NCBI RefSeq assembly: GCF_014287875.1
Contig: NZ_JACOPN010000002.1
Location: 124,001-188,000, forward strand
Direction of reading: 5' to 3'
Length of the DNA: 64,000 nucleotides
DNA from: Flintibacter faecis
Lineage (GTDB): Bacteria > Bacillota > Clostridia > Oscillospirales > Oscillospiraceae
The notes beneath the pieces are model-generated. The model was not told the DNA's origin, searched no databases, and saw only the letters and a program-made list of their open reading frames with translations. Made by a program: the position numbers and the translations under genes. Positions 24,787 through 33,007 of the stretch are shown piece after piece (position 1 is the first letter of the stretch; the number at the start of each line of letters is the position of its first letter).

Positions 24787-25827
24787 TCAGTTCTGGGGGG
24801 GCTGGGTGGCGCTGCTCACGCCAAAATCGAAGAACTGCCCTCTCCCCTGCTCCAGAGCCCGCTGATAGACCACGCTGGCGCAGCCGATGTCCATGGCCCC
24901 CGTGCCGATGGGGATGCACACCAGGCGCTCCCCGGGCCGGCGCTCCAGCTGCACCTTTCCGGCGGCCAGCTGGCCGATGGTGCAGGTGATGCTGTGCTCG
25001 TCCAGCTTGCCCTGGGCCACCAGCTTGGACAGGGCGCCCCGGTGCATGGTCTGCTCCACGTGGTCCACCACGATCTTGTCTGCGTGGAGCAGCACCCCGT
25101 CCTCGCACTCCTGATAGGAGCCCATGGGGAAGACGATGGTGTCGGGGGACAGCCACGCCTCCTTCAGAAATTCGTCCTTAGACTGGGTGACGCAGATCAC
25201 CGCATCCCCCTGGGCGGCCTGACTGGGCTCGTCGCACAGGATGATCCTGCCGGGGACCACGTCCTGCATGTCCGCCCGGAAGCGCTCCAGGGCGGGGCGG
25301 GACACATCGTAGATGCGCAGCTCCTCAATGTGGAACAGGGTGGCGATGGCCCGGGTCTGCATGTGGCCCTGCATCCCCGCCCCATAGATGCCCAGGCGGA
25401 TGGGGCGGCGCTGGCTGCTGCCGTGGTTGAGAAGGTATTTCAGGGCCACGGCGGTCTGGGCCCCGGTGCGCATGTTGGTGATCAGGGCCCCGTCCAACAC
25501 GGAAATGAAGTTGTTGATGTGGGGGTTCACCAGCATGATGAGGGAGGAGCAATAGGGGATGTTCCGCTTCTTCCGCTCCCCCAAATTGCCTCCGGCCCAC
25601 TTCAGCCCGGCCACATCGGCAAAGCCTACATAGGCGGGCATGGCGTTCATAAAGCCGTTGTACGGCGGATAGGGGGCCGACTCCCCCAGGTCCAGATTCA
25701 CCTTGGAGGGATTGACCACCGTGCCCTCCCCCATGCCCTGAAAGGTCTTTTCCACGGCGGCCACCACGTCCTCCATGGACAGCAGGTCGTGTACGTCCTG
25801 CTCGCTCAATAATAAAGTCTGTCCCAT
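24787..25827 (-). CDS. Ornithine cyclodeaminase / mu-crystallin family protein
   Basis: The 346-residue NAD(P)-binding protein has the family lysine in GLKWAGG (K76), R120 in ALITNMRTGA and the Rossmann loop GIYGAGMQGH (146-155). Members include ornithine cyclodeaminase, alanine dehydrogenase, ketimine reductase and opine-forming enzymes such as SbnB, so the reaction is open. The operon pairs it with an aminotransferase and a 2-hydroxyacid dehydrogenase, which favours a reductase or dehydrogenase acting on a 2-imino or 2-oxo acid (inference). ATG 25827 is 31 bp after metQ. Confidence 0.85.
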   Translation of the reverse strand: MGQTLLLSEQDVHDLLSMEDVVAAVEKTFQGMGEGTVVNPSKVNLDLGESAPYPPYNGFMNAMPAYVGFADVAGLKWAGGNLGERKKRNIPYCSSLIMLVNPHINNFISVLDGALITNMRTGAQTAVALKYLLNHGSSQRRPIRLGIYGAGMQGHMQTRAIATLFHIEELRIYDVSRPALERFRADMQDVVPGRIILCDEPSQAAQGDAVICVTQSKDEFLKEAWLSPDTIVFPMGSYQECEDGVLLHADKIVVDHVEQTMHRGALSKLVAQGKLDEHSITCTIGQLAAGKVQLERRPGERLVCIPIGTGAMDIGCASVVYQRALEQGRGQFFDFGVSSATQPPQN

Positions 25828-25858
25828 TGCGTTTTGTCCTCCCTTATGCCATCAAACG

Positions 25859-26764
25859 TTACGCCTGGGGCAGCAGGTCCTGGTCCCAGCCGGCGGGGCT
25901 GTAGAAGCCCTTGCACTGGTCGTTGTACACGGCCAGGGTCCCGTCGGACTGGTAGGCATCCACCACCTTGCGGAACACCTCCACCTTGGCGGGGTCGCTC
26001 AGGTCAGCGGTGCGGGCGGCGATCAGGTTCCAATAGTCCTCAATGTCCAGGCGGTCATCGGCGAAGATGGCATCGCTGGCGGCCAGACCGAAGTCCAGGG
26101 CATAGTTGTTGTTCACGATGGCGGCAGTGACATCGGGCAGGGTGGAGACGATGACGTTGGCCTTCAGCTCCTTGATGGTCACGCCCACGTGATAGGTCTG
26201 GATGTCGTCCACGGTGGGGTTAAAGCCGGCGCTGGGGTCCAGGGTGATGATGCCGGCGGACTCCAGCACCTTCAGGGCCCGGCCGCCGTTGGTCAGGTCG
26301 TTGGGGATGGCGATGACATCGCCGTCCTTCAGCTCGTCCACGGAGGTGATCTTGTCGGAGAACAGGCTCAGGGGGGCGATGAAGGTGTTGCCGATGTTCT
26401 GGATCTCATAGCCATAGCTGTCGATCTCCCCCTGGAGATAGATGCGGTGCTGGAAGGCGTTCAGGTCGATCTCCCCGTCGTTCAGGGCCCGGTTGGGGGT
26501 GACGTAGTCAGAGAAGTTCACCAACTCCAGGTCGATGCCCTCCTCCGCCAGGGTGGCCTTAGCGGGGGCCCACAGGTCCTCGTTGATGCCGCCCACGATG
26601 CCCAGCTTCACGGTGACGGGCTCGCTGGTGGAAGCGTCGGCAGAGCCGGCAGAGGAACCGGCGGCGCTCTGGCTGCCGGAGGTGCTGTTTCCGCCGCAGG
26701 CGGCAAGGGTCAGGGCAGCCAGGGCGGCGGCCAGGGCGAGGGCAATGGTCTTTCTCAGCTTCAT
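25859..26764 (-). CDS. metQ: MetQ/NlpA family substrate-binding lipoprotein
   Basis: The 301-residue lipoprotein has its lipobox at LTLAAC (C23), a low-complexity Ser/Gly linker (24-50) and an NlpA-type periplasmic-binding fold (VKLGIVGGINEDLW..., NAFQHRIYL, IAIPNDLTNGGRAL). It captures methionine or a derivative outside the cell for MetN-MetI. ATG 26764 is chosen because GGAGG lies 8 bp upstream; a TTG 15 bp earlier overlaps that site. It is encoded after the dehydrogenase, with a 147 bp gap, rather than directly after metI, which is unusual. Confidence 0.9.
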   Translation of the reverse strand: MKLRKTIALALAAALAALTLAACGGNSTSGSQSAAGSSAGSADASTSEPVTVKLGIVGGINEDLWAPAKATLAEEGIDLELVNFSDYVTPNRALNDGEIDLNAFQHRIYLQGEIDSYGYEIQNIGNTFIAPLSLFSDKITSVDELKDGDVIAIPNDLTNGGRALKVLESAGIITLDPSAGFNPTVDDIQTYHVGVTIKELKANVIVSTLPDVTAAIVNNNYALDFGLAASDAIFADDRLDIEDYWNLIAARTADLSDPAKVEVFRKVVDAYQSDGTLAVYNDQCKGFYSPAGWDQDLLPQA

Positions 26765-26911
26765 GTTGCATTCCTCCAATGATTTTTGTTTTTCATCTCT
26801 TTTGTTTTCCCGAGCTTATTTCCATCCTCCCTCCCCTGTGGGCGTGAAGACTTTAAGTCAGGCGTTTTATATCAGGGCCTCAGGCCCCGGGGGTGCGATT
26901 TTGCAGGCTGT

Positions 26912-27871
26912 TTACAGGGTCAGGGCCAGGCGATAGTTCTCGTCCATGGTCCTGCAGGAGGCGGCAAACTCCGCCTGCTCCTCCTGTGTCAGGTTCAGCT
27001 CAATGATATCGGCCACACCCTCCCGGTTCAGCCGGGCGGGGACGCTGGCATACACATCGTGCTGGCCGTACTGGCCCTCCAGCAGCACGGAGATAGGCAG
27101 GATGCGGTCCTCGTCGTGGAACACGGCCCGGACCACCTCGGCAATGGACACGCCGATGCCGAACTCGGTACAGTTCTTGCCCTCCATGATGCGCCAGCCC
27201 CCGGCCTTGCCCGCTGCGGCGATGGCCTTCAGGTCCAGGGCCCCATAGGTGTCGGGCCGCTCCTGCCGCAGCTGGGCCAGGGGCTTGCCGCCGATGGTCA
27301 CGGCGGACCAGGGGACCATCTGGCTCTCCCCGTGCTCCCCCATGGCATAGGCCACAATGGACTTCTGGTCCACCCCGGTAGCCTGGGACAGGGCCCGGCG
27401 CAGGCGGGCGGAGTCCAGGGTGGTGCTGGTGGAGAAGATGCGCCCGCTGGGCCAGTTCAGCTTGGTCTGGATGTAGTGGGTCACCACGTCGGCGGGGTTA
27501 GAGATGTTCACGATGATGCCCGAAAAGCCGGAGGACTGGATGTTCTCCGTCACCGCTTTCATAATGGCGATGGTCTGGCGCAGGGTGTCCATGCGGGTCT
27601 GACCGGTGGCCAGGTCGGGCAGGGGCCCGGCGGCCACGATCATCAGGGGGGCATCGGCGGCATCGGCATAGGTGCCCACGCGGACCTTGGCCCGGCTGGG
27701 CAGATAGGCGGTGGAGTCGGCCAGGTCCAGGGCCTGGGCCAGGGCCTTTTTCTCGTCCACGTCGATGTAGACGATCTCGTCCACCAGACCCTGGGCGATG
27801 AGGGTGAATCCGGCGTGGGAGCCCACATGGCCGGCCCCAATGATGACCACTTTCCGATTTTGCAGCTGCAT
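26912..27871 (-). CDS. L-lactate/malate dehydrogenase family 2-hydroxyacid dehydrogenase
   Basis: The 319-residue enzyme has the NAD loop IIGAGHVGS (10-18), NISNPADVV (122-130), the arginine in LDSARLR and the catalytic histidine H180 in GEHGESQ. The substrate-specificity loop reads AGPLPDLATGQTR: it is two residues longer than in lactate or malate dehydrogenases and lacks the Gln (lactate) or Arg (malate) at position 102. That resembles L-2-hydroxyisocaproate dehydrogenases, which take bulky 2-oxo acids. Lying between metI and metQ, it may reduce the 2-oxo acid of methionine (inference). Confidence 0.85.
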   Translation of the reverse strand: MQLQNRKVVIIGAGHVGSHAGFTLIAQGLVDEIVYIDVDEKKALAQALDLADSTAYLPSRAKVRVGTYADAADAPLMIVAAGPLPDLATGQTRMDTLRQTIAIMKAVTENIQSSGFSGIIVNISNPADVVTHYIQTKLNWPSGRIFSTSTTLDSARLRRALSQATGVDQKSIVAYAMGEHGESQMVPWSAVTIGGKPLAQLRQERPDTYGALDLKAIAAAGKAGGWRIMEGKNCTEFGIGVSIAEVVRAVFHDEDRILPISVLLEGQYGQHDVYASVPARLNREGVADIIELNLTQEEQAEFAASCRTMDENYRLALTL

Positions 27872-27895
27872 AATCTCTCTTCCTTTCTCAACTTA

Positions 27896-28576
27896 TCAGT
27901 GTGTGTTCTTCCTGGCCACCCGGCTGCCGATGAACTCGATGAGACACACCAGCAGCACCAGCACCAGTACCGTGACATTTGTGATATCCTTCATATTCCG
28001 GTCATGGCCCAGGGTGACGGCAAAGTCGCCCAGACCGCCTGCGCCCACCGTCCCGGCCATGGCTGTCAGGTTGAGCAGGCTGATGGCCGTGATGGTGGTG
28101 CCCCGTGTGATGGCGGGGATACCCTCCCGCAGATAGACCCGAAAGATGATCTCCAGAGGGCTGGAGCCCATGGACAAGGATGCCTCGATGAGGCCCTTGT
28201 CCACCTGGGCCAGGGCGCTCTCCACCTGGCGGGCAAAGAAGGGCACCGAGCCGAACACCAGGGGGACGATGGCACCCTTCACGTTGATGGTGGTGCCCAT
28301 GATGGCCCGGGTGACAGGCATGACCCAGGTGAGCAGAATGATGAAGGGGATGGAGCGGAACAGGCTGATGAGCTTGTCCAGCACCTGATAGACCAGGCCG
28401 TTTTCTAAAATGGCCCCCCGCTTGGTCACGGTGATAAGCACCCCTAAAGTCAGGCCCAGGATAAAGCAGATGATGCCCGACCAGGCCACCATGACCAGGG
28501 TCTCCTCCAGGGCCTTGCCGAAGTCGGGCAGGCGCTGGGCCACATTGGGCAGATAATTATTCAGCAGCTCTTGCAT
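27896..28576 (-). CDS. metI: Methionine ABC transporter permease
   Basis: The 226-residue integral membrane protein has five predicted segments and the MetI-type coupling loop EASLSMGSSPLEIIFRVYLREGIP that docks on MetN. AGTVGAGGLGDFAV is typical of the family. ATG 28576 overlaps the end of metN by 20 bp, so the two are translationally coupled. It moves the substrate bound by MetQ. Confidence 0.92.
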   Translation of the reverse strand: MQELLNNYLPNVAQRLPDFGKALEETLVMVAWSGIICFILGLTLGVLITVTKRGAILENGLVYQVLDKLISLFRSIPFIILLTWVMPVTRAIMGTTINVKGAIVPLVFGSVPFFARQVESALAQVDKGLIEASLSMGSSPLEIIFRVYLREGIPAITRGTTITAISLLNLTAMAGTVGAGGLGDFAVTLGHDRNMKDITNVTVLVLVLLVCLIEFIGSRVARKNTH

Positions 28577-29603
28577 CCCGGATCACCTCCACGCCTACAT
28601 TTTTTTCGATAAGATATTGGATCGCCTGTGTGAGCTGCTCCCGCTCGCCGCCCATGATGGCCACGGTACCACCGATGGGGGCATCCTGAACGATCTCGAT
28701 GTCGGCGAAAATAATGTTCACCGACACATGGAACCGCTCGGTAATGGAGGAGATCAGCGGCTCGGACACGTTGCGCTGGACATAGGACAGCCGCACGATC
28801 AGCTCTCCCGGTTTCAGGCGGGTCACGGGGGAGTCGGCGGCGATAAGCTCTTCGATCTTCTGCAGATTGGAGGTGGTCTTGATAAAGCTCTGGGTGATGG
28901 GCTGCTTGGGGGCGGCGAAGATGGAGAAGACCTCCCCCTCCTCGGCCACCTTGCCGTGCTCCATCACGGCCACCCGGCTGCAGATCTCCTTTACCACCGC
29001 CATCTCGTGGGTGATGACCACCACCGTCAGCCCCAGCTGCCGGTTGAGCTGCTTGAGCAGGCGGAGGATGGAGTTTGTGGTCTGGGGGTCCAGGGCGGAG
29101 GTGGCCTCGTCACACAGCAGCACCTTGGGGTCGTTAGCCAGGGCCCGGGCGATGGCCACCCGCTGCTTCTGGCCGCCGGAGAGCTGGCTGGGATAGGCGT
29201 TCTCCTTGTCTGCGATGTCCACCAGAGCCAGCAGCCTGCGGACCTTCTCGGCCACCTGCCGCTTGGAAAGGCCGCTGCCCCGCAGGGGATAGGCCACATT
29301 TCCGAACACGGTGCGGGAGGGCATCAGGTTGAAATGCTGAAAGATCATGCCGATCTTTTTTCTGGCCTGGCGCAGCTGGGCGGGGCTCAGGCCGGTCATC
29401 TCCCTGCCGTCCACCACCACGCTGCCCTGAGTGGGCCGCTCCAGCAGATTGATACACCGCACCAGGGTGGACTTGCCCGCCCCGGAAAAGCCGATGATGC
29501 CGAATATCTCCCCCTCCCGGATCTCCAGGGAGACATCCTGCACCGCATACACCGGGTGCTCCGGCGTGCCGAAGGTCTTTGACACATGGGAAAACGTGAT
29601 CAC
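28557..29603 (-). CDS. metN: Methionine ABC transporter ATP-binding protein
   Basis: The 348-residue ATPase has Walker [10 protein letters not shown] (about 37-45), the signature LSGGQKQR, Walker [13 protein letters not shown] and the switch histidine in VITHEM. A C-terminal NIL/ACT domain (about 270-345) is the methionine-sensing domain that trans-inhibits MetNI. The start is GTG 29603, with GGAGGAGGAG 5 bp upstream; reading further back would run through the leader terminator. It is first in the six-gene operon and lies directly behind the Met-leader attenuator, so both transcription and transport activity appear methionine-controlled. Confidence 0.92.
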   Translation of the reverse strand: MITFSHVSKTFGTPEHPVYAVQDVSLEIREGEIFGIIGFSGAGKSTLVRCINLLERPTQGSVVVDGREMTGLSPAQLRQARKKIGMIFQHFNLMPSRTVFGNVAYPLRGSGLSKRQVAEKVRRLLALVDIADKENAYPSQLSGGQKQRVAIARALANDPKVLLCDEATSALDPQTTNSILRLLKQLNRQLGLTVVVITHEMAVVKEICSRVAVMEHGKVAEEGEVFSIFAAPKQPITQSFIKTTSNLQKIEELIAADSPVTRLKPGELIVRLSYVQRNVSEPLISSITERFHVSVNIIFADIEIVQDAPIGGTVAIMGGEREQLTQAIQYLIEKNVGVEVIRDARAAE

Positions 29604-29624
29604 GCTTACTCCTCCTCCATACGA

Positions 29625-29659
29625 AACAAAAAAGCAGGGAGCCCAGCGGCTCCCTGCTT
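29625..29659 (-). terminator. Attenuator terminator of the met operon leader
   Basis: On the minus strand AAGCAGGGAGCC (29659-29648), loop GCTG, GGCTCCCTGCTT (29643-29632), then TTTTTTG. A perfect 12 bp stem with a U-run lies 50 nt after the leader peptide stop and about 20 nt before the metN ribosome site, in the same direction as metN. Confidence 0.9.
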
Positions 29660-29709
29660 GAAATGCTCCTTTATGCTCCCCCGGAAAAGCCCGGAGAAAC
29701 GGACCAATT

Positions 29710-29820
29710 CTATTTCGCAATCCTGCGGCAGGCAACCATTTGGACGCACAAAATCATGGGCATCGGCATAGCCATGTCCATCATCATACCAGTGAACATT
29801 CGACAAGTCTTTCCAGCCAT
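29710..29820 (-). CDS. Methionine-rich leader peptide of the met operon
   Basis: The ATG at 29820 has a strong AAGGAGGG site 7 bp upstream and opens a 36-codon frame ending TAG at 29710. Ten of 36 residues are Met, seven of them in the run MMMDMAMPMPM (codons 12-22). The frame is followed by an intrinsic terminator and then metN. The segment GGTTGCCTGC (29737-29728), just after Met codon 28, can pair with GCAGGGAGCC of the terminator 5' arm (nine of ten positions, one as G-U), which would form an antiterminator when a ribosome stalls at Met codons. This is the layout of ribosome-mediated attenuation. Confidence 0.85.
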   Translation of the reverse strand: MAGKTCRMFTGMMMDMAMPMPMILCVQMVACRRIAK

Positions 29821-29853
29821 GATGTGCCCTCCTTACCTACCAATTTTATCGGT

Positions 29854-29882
29854 ATGATATCACTTCAAAATAGTTTTGTCAA
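29854..29882 (-). promoter_or_regulatory. Met operon promoter
   Basis: TTGACA (29882-29877), 17 bp, TATCAT (29859-29854) with TG upstream, about 35 bp before the leader peptide start. These are near-consensus sigma-A boxes on the minus strand. Confidence 0.85.
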
Positions 29883-29970
29883 TGCGCTTTTTTTCAGAAT
29901 TCTCTTTTTGGCACAGTGTTCAAAACTCTGTGCCGCTGCCACGTGTCTTCCGGCAGTTTTTACAGAAGCC

Positions 29971-30002
29971 CAGGGGGCCGCCATGTCCTCGGCGGCCCCC
30001 TG
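29971..30002 (-). terminator. Hairpin after cysK
   Basis: CAGGGGGCCGCC / GGCGGCCCCCTG with an 8-nt loop, 15 bp after the cysK stop. It has no clear U-tract. Confidence 0.55.
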
Positions 30003-30016
30003 CCAGCAGTTCAGTT

Positions 30017-30949
30017 TCAGTCAGCAAACAGCGGGGTGGACAGATAGCGGTCGCCGGTATCGGGCAGCAGGGCCACAATGGTCTTGCCCTTGTTCTCCGG
30101 GCGCTTGGCCAGCTGGATGGCCGCCCACAGGGCCGCGCCGGAGGAGATGCCAACCAGAACGCCCTCCTTCTTGCCCACCAGCTTGCCGGTGGCAAAGGCA
30201 TCGTCGTTCTCCACGGGGATGATCTCGTCATAGATCTTGGTGTCCAGCACGTCGGGGACAAAGCCGGCACCGATACCCTGGATCTTGTGGGCTCCGGCCA
30301 CGCCCTTGCTCAGCACGGGAGAGGCAGCGGGCTCCACAGCCACCACCTTCACGTTGGGGTTCCGGCTCTTCAGATACTCGCCCACGCCGGTCACGGTGCC
30401 GCCGGTGCCCACGCCGGCCACGAAGATATCCACCTTGCCGTCGGTATCCTCCCAGATCTCGGGGCCGGTGCTGGCCTTGTGGGCGGCGGGGTTGGCGGGG
30501 TTGACAAACTGGCCTGGGATAAAGCTGTCGGGAATCTCCCGGGCCAGCTCCTCGGCCTTGGCGATGGCACCCTTCATGCCCTTGGCGCCCTCGGTGAGGA
30601 CCAGCTCGGCGCCGTAGGCCTTCATCAGCTGGCGGCGCTCCACGCTCATGGTCTCGGGCATGACGATGATAATGCGATAGCCCCGGGCGGCGGCCACGCT
30701 GGCCAGGCCGATGCCGGTGTTGCCGGAGGTGGGCTCGATGATGACGGAACCGGGCTTCAGGGCCCCGCGCTGCTCCGCGTCGTCGATCATGGCCTTGGCC
30801 ACCCGGTCCTTCACAGAGCCGGCGGGATTCAAATATTCCAGCTTGCCCAGCACCCGGGCCTGAAGGCCCTCGGCCTGCTCCAGGTGGGTCAGCTCCAGCA
30901 GGGGGGTCTTGCCGATCAACTGGTCAACAGAAGTATAAATCTTGCTCAT
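30017..30949 (-). CDS. cysK: Cysteine synthase A (O-acetylserine sulfhydrylase)
   Basis: The 310-residue PLP enzyme makes cysteine from O-acetylserine and sulfide. The PLP lysine K47 lies in NPAGSVKDR, the substrate loop is TSGNTG, and the phosphate loop GTGGTVTG is present. ATG 30949 follows AGGAGG. It has its own promoter (31137-31109) with a leader of about 150 nt and is divergent from an Rrf2 regulator. In Bacillus, CysK binds the Rrf2 protein CymR to sense cysteine, so the pairing is likely functional. Confidence 0.95.
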   Translation of the reverse strand: MSKIYTSVDQLIGKTPLLELTHLEQAEGLQARVLGKLEYLNPAGSVKDRVAKAMIDDAEQRGALKPGSVIIEPTSGNTGIGLASVAAARGYRIIIVMPETMSVERRQLMKAYGAELVLTEGAKGMKGAIAKAEELAREIPDSFIPGQFVNPANPAAHKASTGPEIWEDTDGKVDIFVAGVGTGGTVTGVGEYLKSRNPNVKVVAVEPAASPVLSKGVAGAHKIQGIGAGFVPDVLDTKIYDEIIPVENDDAFATGKLVGKKEGVLVGISSGAALWAAIQLAKRPENKGKTIVALLPDTGDRYLSTPLFAD

Positions 30950-31038
30950 GATAATTCCTCCTAAAGATTCGTCAGGCGGTTTCGCCATTTGTTCTGATAG
31001 GATATGTAAATACGTTCAGCTGATTGAAACGTGTCGAT

Positions 31039-31074
31039 TTAGGTCCGACATCGGATGATGGGATTGTTCTTCAT
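31039..31074 (-). CDS. Tiny upstream ORF in the cysK leader
   Basis: Eleven codons, MKNNPIIRCRT, in the leader between the cysK promoter and its ribosome site. It has a poor ribosome site (AAAGG, 12 nt away) and a single Cys codon. It may be a regulatory uORF or chance. Confidence 0.25.
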   Translation of the reverse strand: MKNNPIIRCRT

Positions 31075-31108
31075 TTTTATTACCAACCTTTCGCATAGGT
31101 TTATATGG

Positions 31109-31137
31109 ATTATAGGACCGTGGCCTCATTTTGTCAA
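31109..31137 (-). promoter_or_regulatory. cysK promoter
   Basis: TTGACA (31137-31132), 17 bp, TATAAT (31114-31109), perfect boxes. The -10 is flanked by ATAGG direct repeats (about 31095 and 31112), a possible operator for the neighbouring Rrf2 protein. Confidence 0.85.
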
Positions 31138-31204
31138 GGGGTATCTTTCAATTTTTCAAAAAATTTGTTTTCCCCACCTCCCCGGTATTTTTTTCTTTTT
31201 CCGG

Positions 31205-31233
31205 TTGATTTCCCATTAACCATGCTGTATAAT
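31205..31233 (+). promoter_or_regulatory. Promoter of the Rrf2 regulator gene
   Basis: TTGATT (31205-31210), 17 bp, TATAAT (31228-31233), 26 bp before the start codon. Confidence 0.8.
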
Positions 31234-31259
31234 AGGTAAATAAACTGGAGGAATGGTAC

Positions 31260-31691
31260 ATGCTGATTTCAACCAAAGGGCGCTATGCCCTTCGGGTCAT
31301 GATCGACCTGGCAGAGCACCAGAACGCCGGCTACATTCCTTTAAAGGAAGTGGCCCAGCGGCAGGGTATCTCGGAAAAGTATCTGGAGAGCATCATCAAG
31401 CTGTTGGTAAAGGCCAACCTGCTCAACGGCGTGCGGGGCAAAGGGGGCGGATACCGCCTGACCAAGTCCCCGGACAGCTATACCGTGGGCAGCATCCTGC
31501 GCCTGACAGAGGACTCCCTGGCCCCCGTATCCTGTCTGGAACCGGGCGCTCCCCCCTGCGGTCAGTCGTCTGAGTGCCGCACCTTAGCCATGTGGCAGGG
31601 GCTGGACAAGATCATCAACGACTATCTGGACAAGATCACCGTCGCCGATCTGATCCAAACCGACTCCCCGGGGGATTTTTACGTCATCTGA
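31260..31691 (+). CDS. Rrf2-family regulator (CymR/IscR-like)
   Basis: The 143-residue protein has the Rrf2 winged helix (MLISTKGRYALRVMIDLAEH..., recognition helix ISEKYLESIIKLL, wing GVRGKGGGYRL). Residues C92, C100 and C106 form a Cys triad close to the C92-C98-C104 cluster ligands of IscR, whereas Bacillus CymR has none. It is divergent from cysK. By context it would control cysteine or iron-sulfur supply; whether it senses through CysK binding, an Fe-S cluster or both is open. GGAGG lies 7 bp before ATG 31260. Confidence 0.88.
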   Translation: MLISTKGRYALRVMIDLAEHQNAGYIPLKEVAQRQGISEKYLESIIKLLVKANLLNGVRGKGGGYRLTKSPDSYTVGSILRLTEDSLAPVSCLEPGAPPCGQSSECRTLAMWQGLDKIINDYLDKITVADLIQTDSPGDFYVI

Positions 31692-31707
31692 ATATCCGAA
31701 CAAAAAG

Positions 31708-31748
31708 AAGGTCCGCAAGCAAAATACACGCTTGCGGACCTTGTTTTT
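31708..31748. terminator. Bidirectional terminator
   Basis: AAGGTCCGCAAGC / GCTTGCGGACCTT, 9-nt loop, with T-rich tail (TTGTTTTTT) on the plus strand and CTTTTTG on the minus strand, serving the Rrf2 gene and the M23 gene. Confidence 0.9.
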
Positions 31749-32995
31749 TAGTGCTTTAGCTGAACTTTTCTGCCCCTGGACTGGACATAGAGGGTCTTGC
31801 TCTTGAAGTAGTTCACCGGGTCCACCCGGCTGCCGTTGACGCGTACCTCGAAATGGAGGTGGTTGCCCGTGGACGAGCCGGTGGTGCCCACCCGGCCCAC
31901 CACCTGGCCCTGCTTCACCGTCTGGCCCTGGGACACGCTGCGGGAGCTCATGTGGGCGTACAGGGTGCTGGTGCCGTCGCTGTGGCCCACCACCACATAG
32001 TTGCCATAGGAGCGGTTGCGGGTGGAGGTGATGACCACGCCGCTCTTAGAGGCCAGAATGGCCGTGCCCGCCGGGGCGGGAATGTCGATGCCCGTGTGGT
32101 TGTTGGCCTTGCCGGTGATGGGGTGGATACGGCTGCCGAACAGAGACGTGAGCGTGTTATAGCCGTTTAAGGGCCACAGGAATCCGGACTCGCTGGGCAC
32201 GTTGGCGATCTGGGAGGCCAGTTCCTTCTCCTTCTTGCGTATCTCCGCATCCATGGCGGAGGCTGCGGCCTCCAGCGCTTTGATGGCGGCCTGGGCCTCC
32301 TGCTCCTGACCCTGGATGTCGGCGATGACCTTGTTGATCTCCGCCTCCTGGCTCTTCAACTCCTGCCGGGCGGCCTCCTGCTCCTTCTTGGCCGACTCCA
32401 ACTCGGCCCGGCTGGCCTCTAAGCTGGACTTCTCCTCCTCGATCTGGGCCTGAAGGGCCAGCAGGCTCTCCATGATGCTGTTGTCATAATCGATGATCTC
32501 TTCCACCATCATAAAGTTGTCCAGCAGGTCCGTAAAGTCGCTGGAGCCGAAGAGGATGGACCAATAGGAGGTCTCGCCCTCCTCCTCCATCACCCGCACC
32601 CGCTGGCAAAACAGGTCATACTGCTCCTTCTCCTTGGCCTCGGTCTCGGCCAACTCGCTGGCCTTTTGGCCGATCAGGCCCTCATAGGCGCTGATCTGCT
32701 GCTGCAGGTTGCTGATTTCCTCCTGGATGACGTCCACCTGCTGCTCCAGGTTGTCCTTCTTGTCCAGCGCGTCACTCTTGTTGGCCTGGATGGTTTTCAG
32801 CTGACTTTGCAGTTCTTTTTTCTGCTGGCTCAGACCCTGAGATTTCTTTTTCAGGGCGTTGACCTCCGCCTGGGTCACGGCTCCGGCCTCCATCACCATG
32901 GCCGGACCGGACATGGGCAGCAGACAGGCCAGCACCAGCAGCAGACACAGGCCCTTTCTGCACCGGGCCAGCCGTTTTTTCAACGCGTTTTTCAT
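31748..32995 (-). CDS. EnvC/PcsB-like coiled-coil M23 peptidase
   Basis: The 415-residue secreted protein has a signal peptide (about 1-40), a long coiled coil (about 40-265) and an M23 lysostaphin-type domain (about 285-400) with NHTGIDIP (first zinc His and Asp) and HLHFEV (HxH). The catalytic set is complete, so it may cut peptidoglycan itself. It is in one operon with ftsE and ftsX, matching the FtsEX-EnvC or FtsEX-PcsB system, where the ABC-type complex activates a coiled-coil hydrolase during division. Confidence 0.9.
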   Translation of the reverse strand: MKNALKKRLARCRKGLCLLLVLACLLPMSGPAMVMEAGAVTQAEVNALKKKSQGLSQQKKELQSQLKTIQANKSDALDKKDNLEQQVDVIQEEISNLQQQISAYEGLIGQKASELAETEAKEKEQYDLFCQRVRVMEEEGETSYWSILFGSSDFTDLLDNFMMVEEIIDYDNSIMESLLALQAQIEEEKSSLEASRAELESAKKEQEAARQELKSQEAEINKVIADIQGQEQEAQAAIKALEAAASAMDAEIRKKEKELASQIANVPSESGFLWPLNGYNTLTSLFGSRIHPITGKANNHTGIDIPAPAGTAILASKSGVVITSTRNRSYGNYVVVGHSDGTSTLYAHMSSRSVSQGQTVKQGQVVGRVGTTGSSTGNHLHFEVRVNGSRVDPVNYFKSKTLYVQSRGRKVQLKH

Positions 32996-33007
32996 CTCTG
33001 CCCGCCT

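Noticed and set aside
29606..29806. A 66-codon frame through the met leader on the minus strand
   Set aside because: It runs through the terminator and lacks a ribosome site, unlike the Met-rich frame which has AAGGAGGG.
29604..29880. SAM (S-box) riboswitch or Met T-box upstream of metN
   Set aside because: No T-box sequence (TGGNACC type) and no S-box core motifs are present; the leader peptide plus terminator explains the region.
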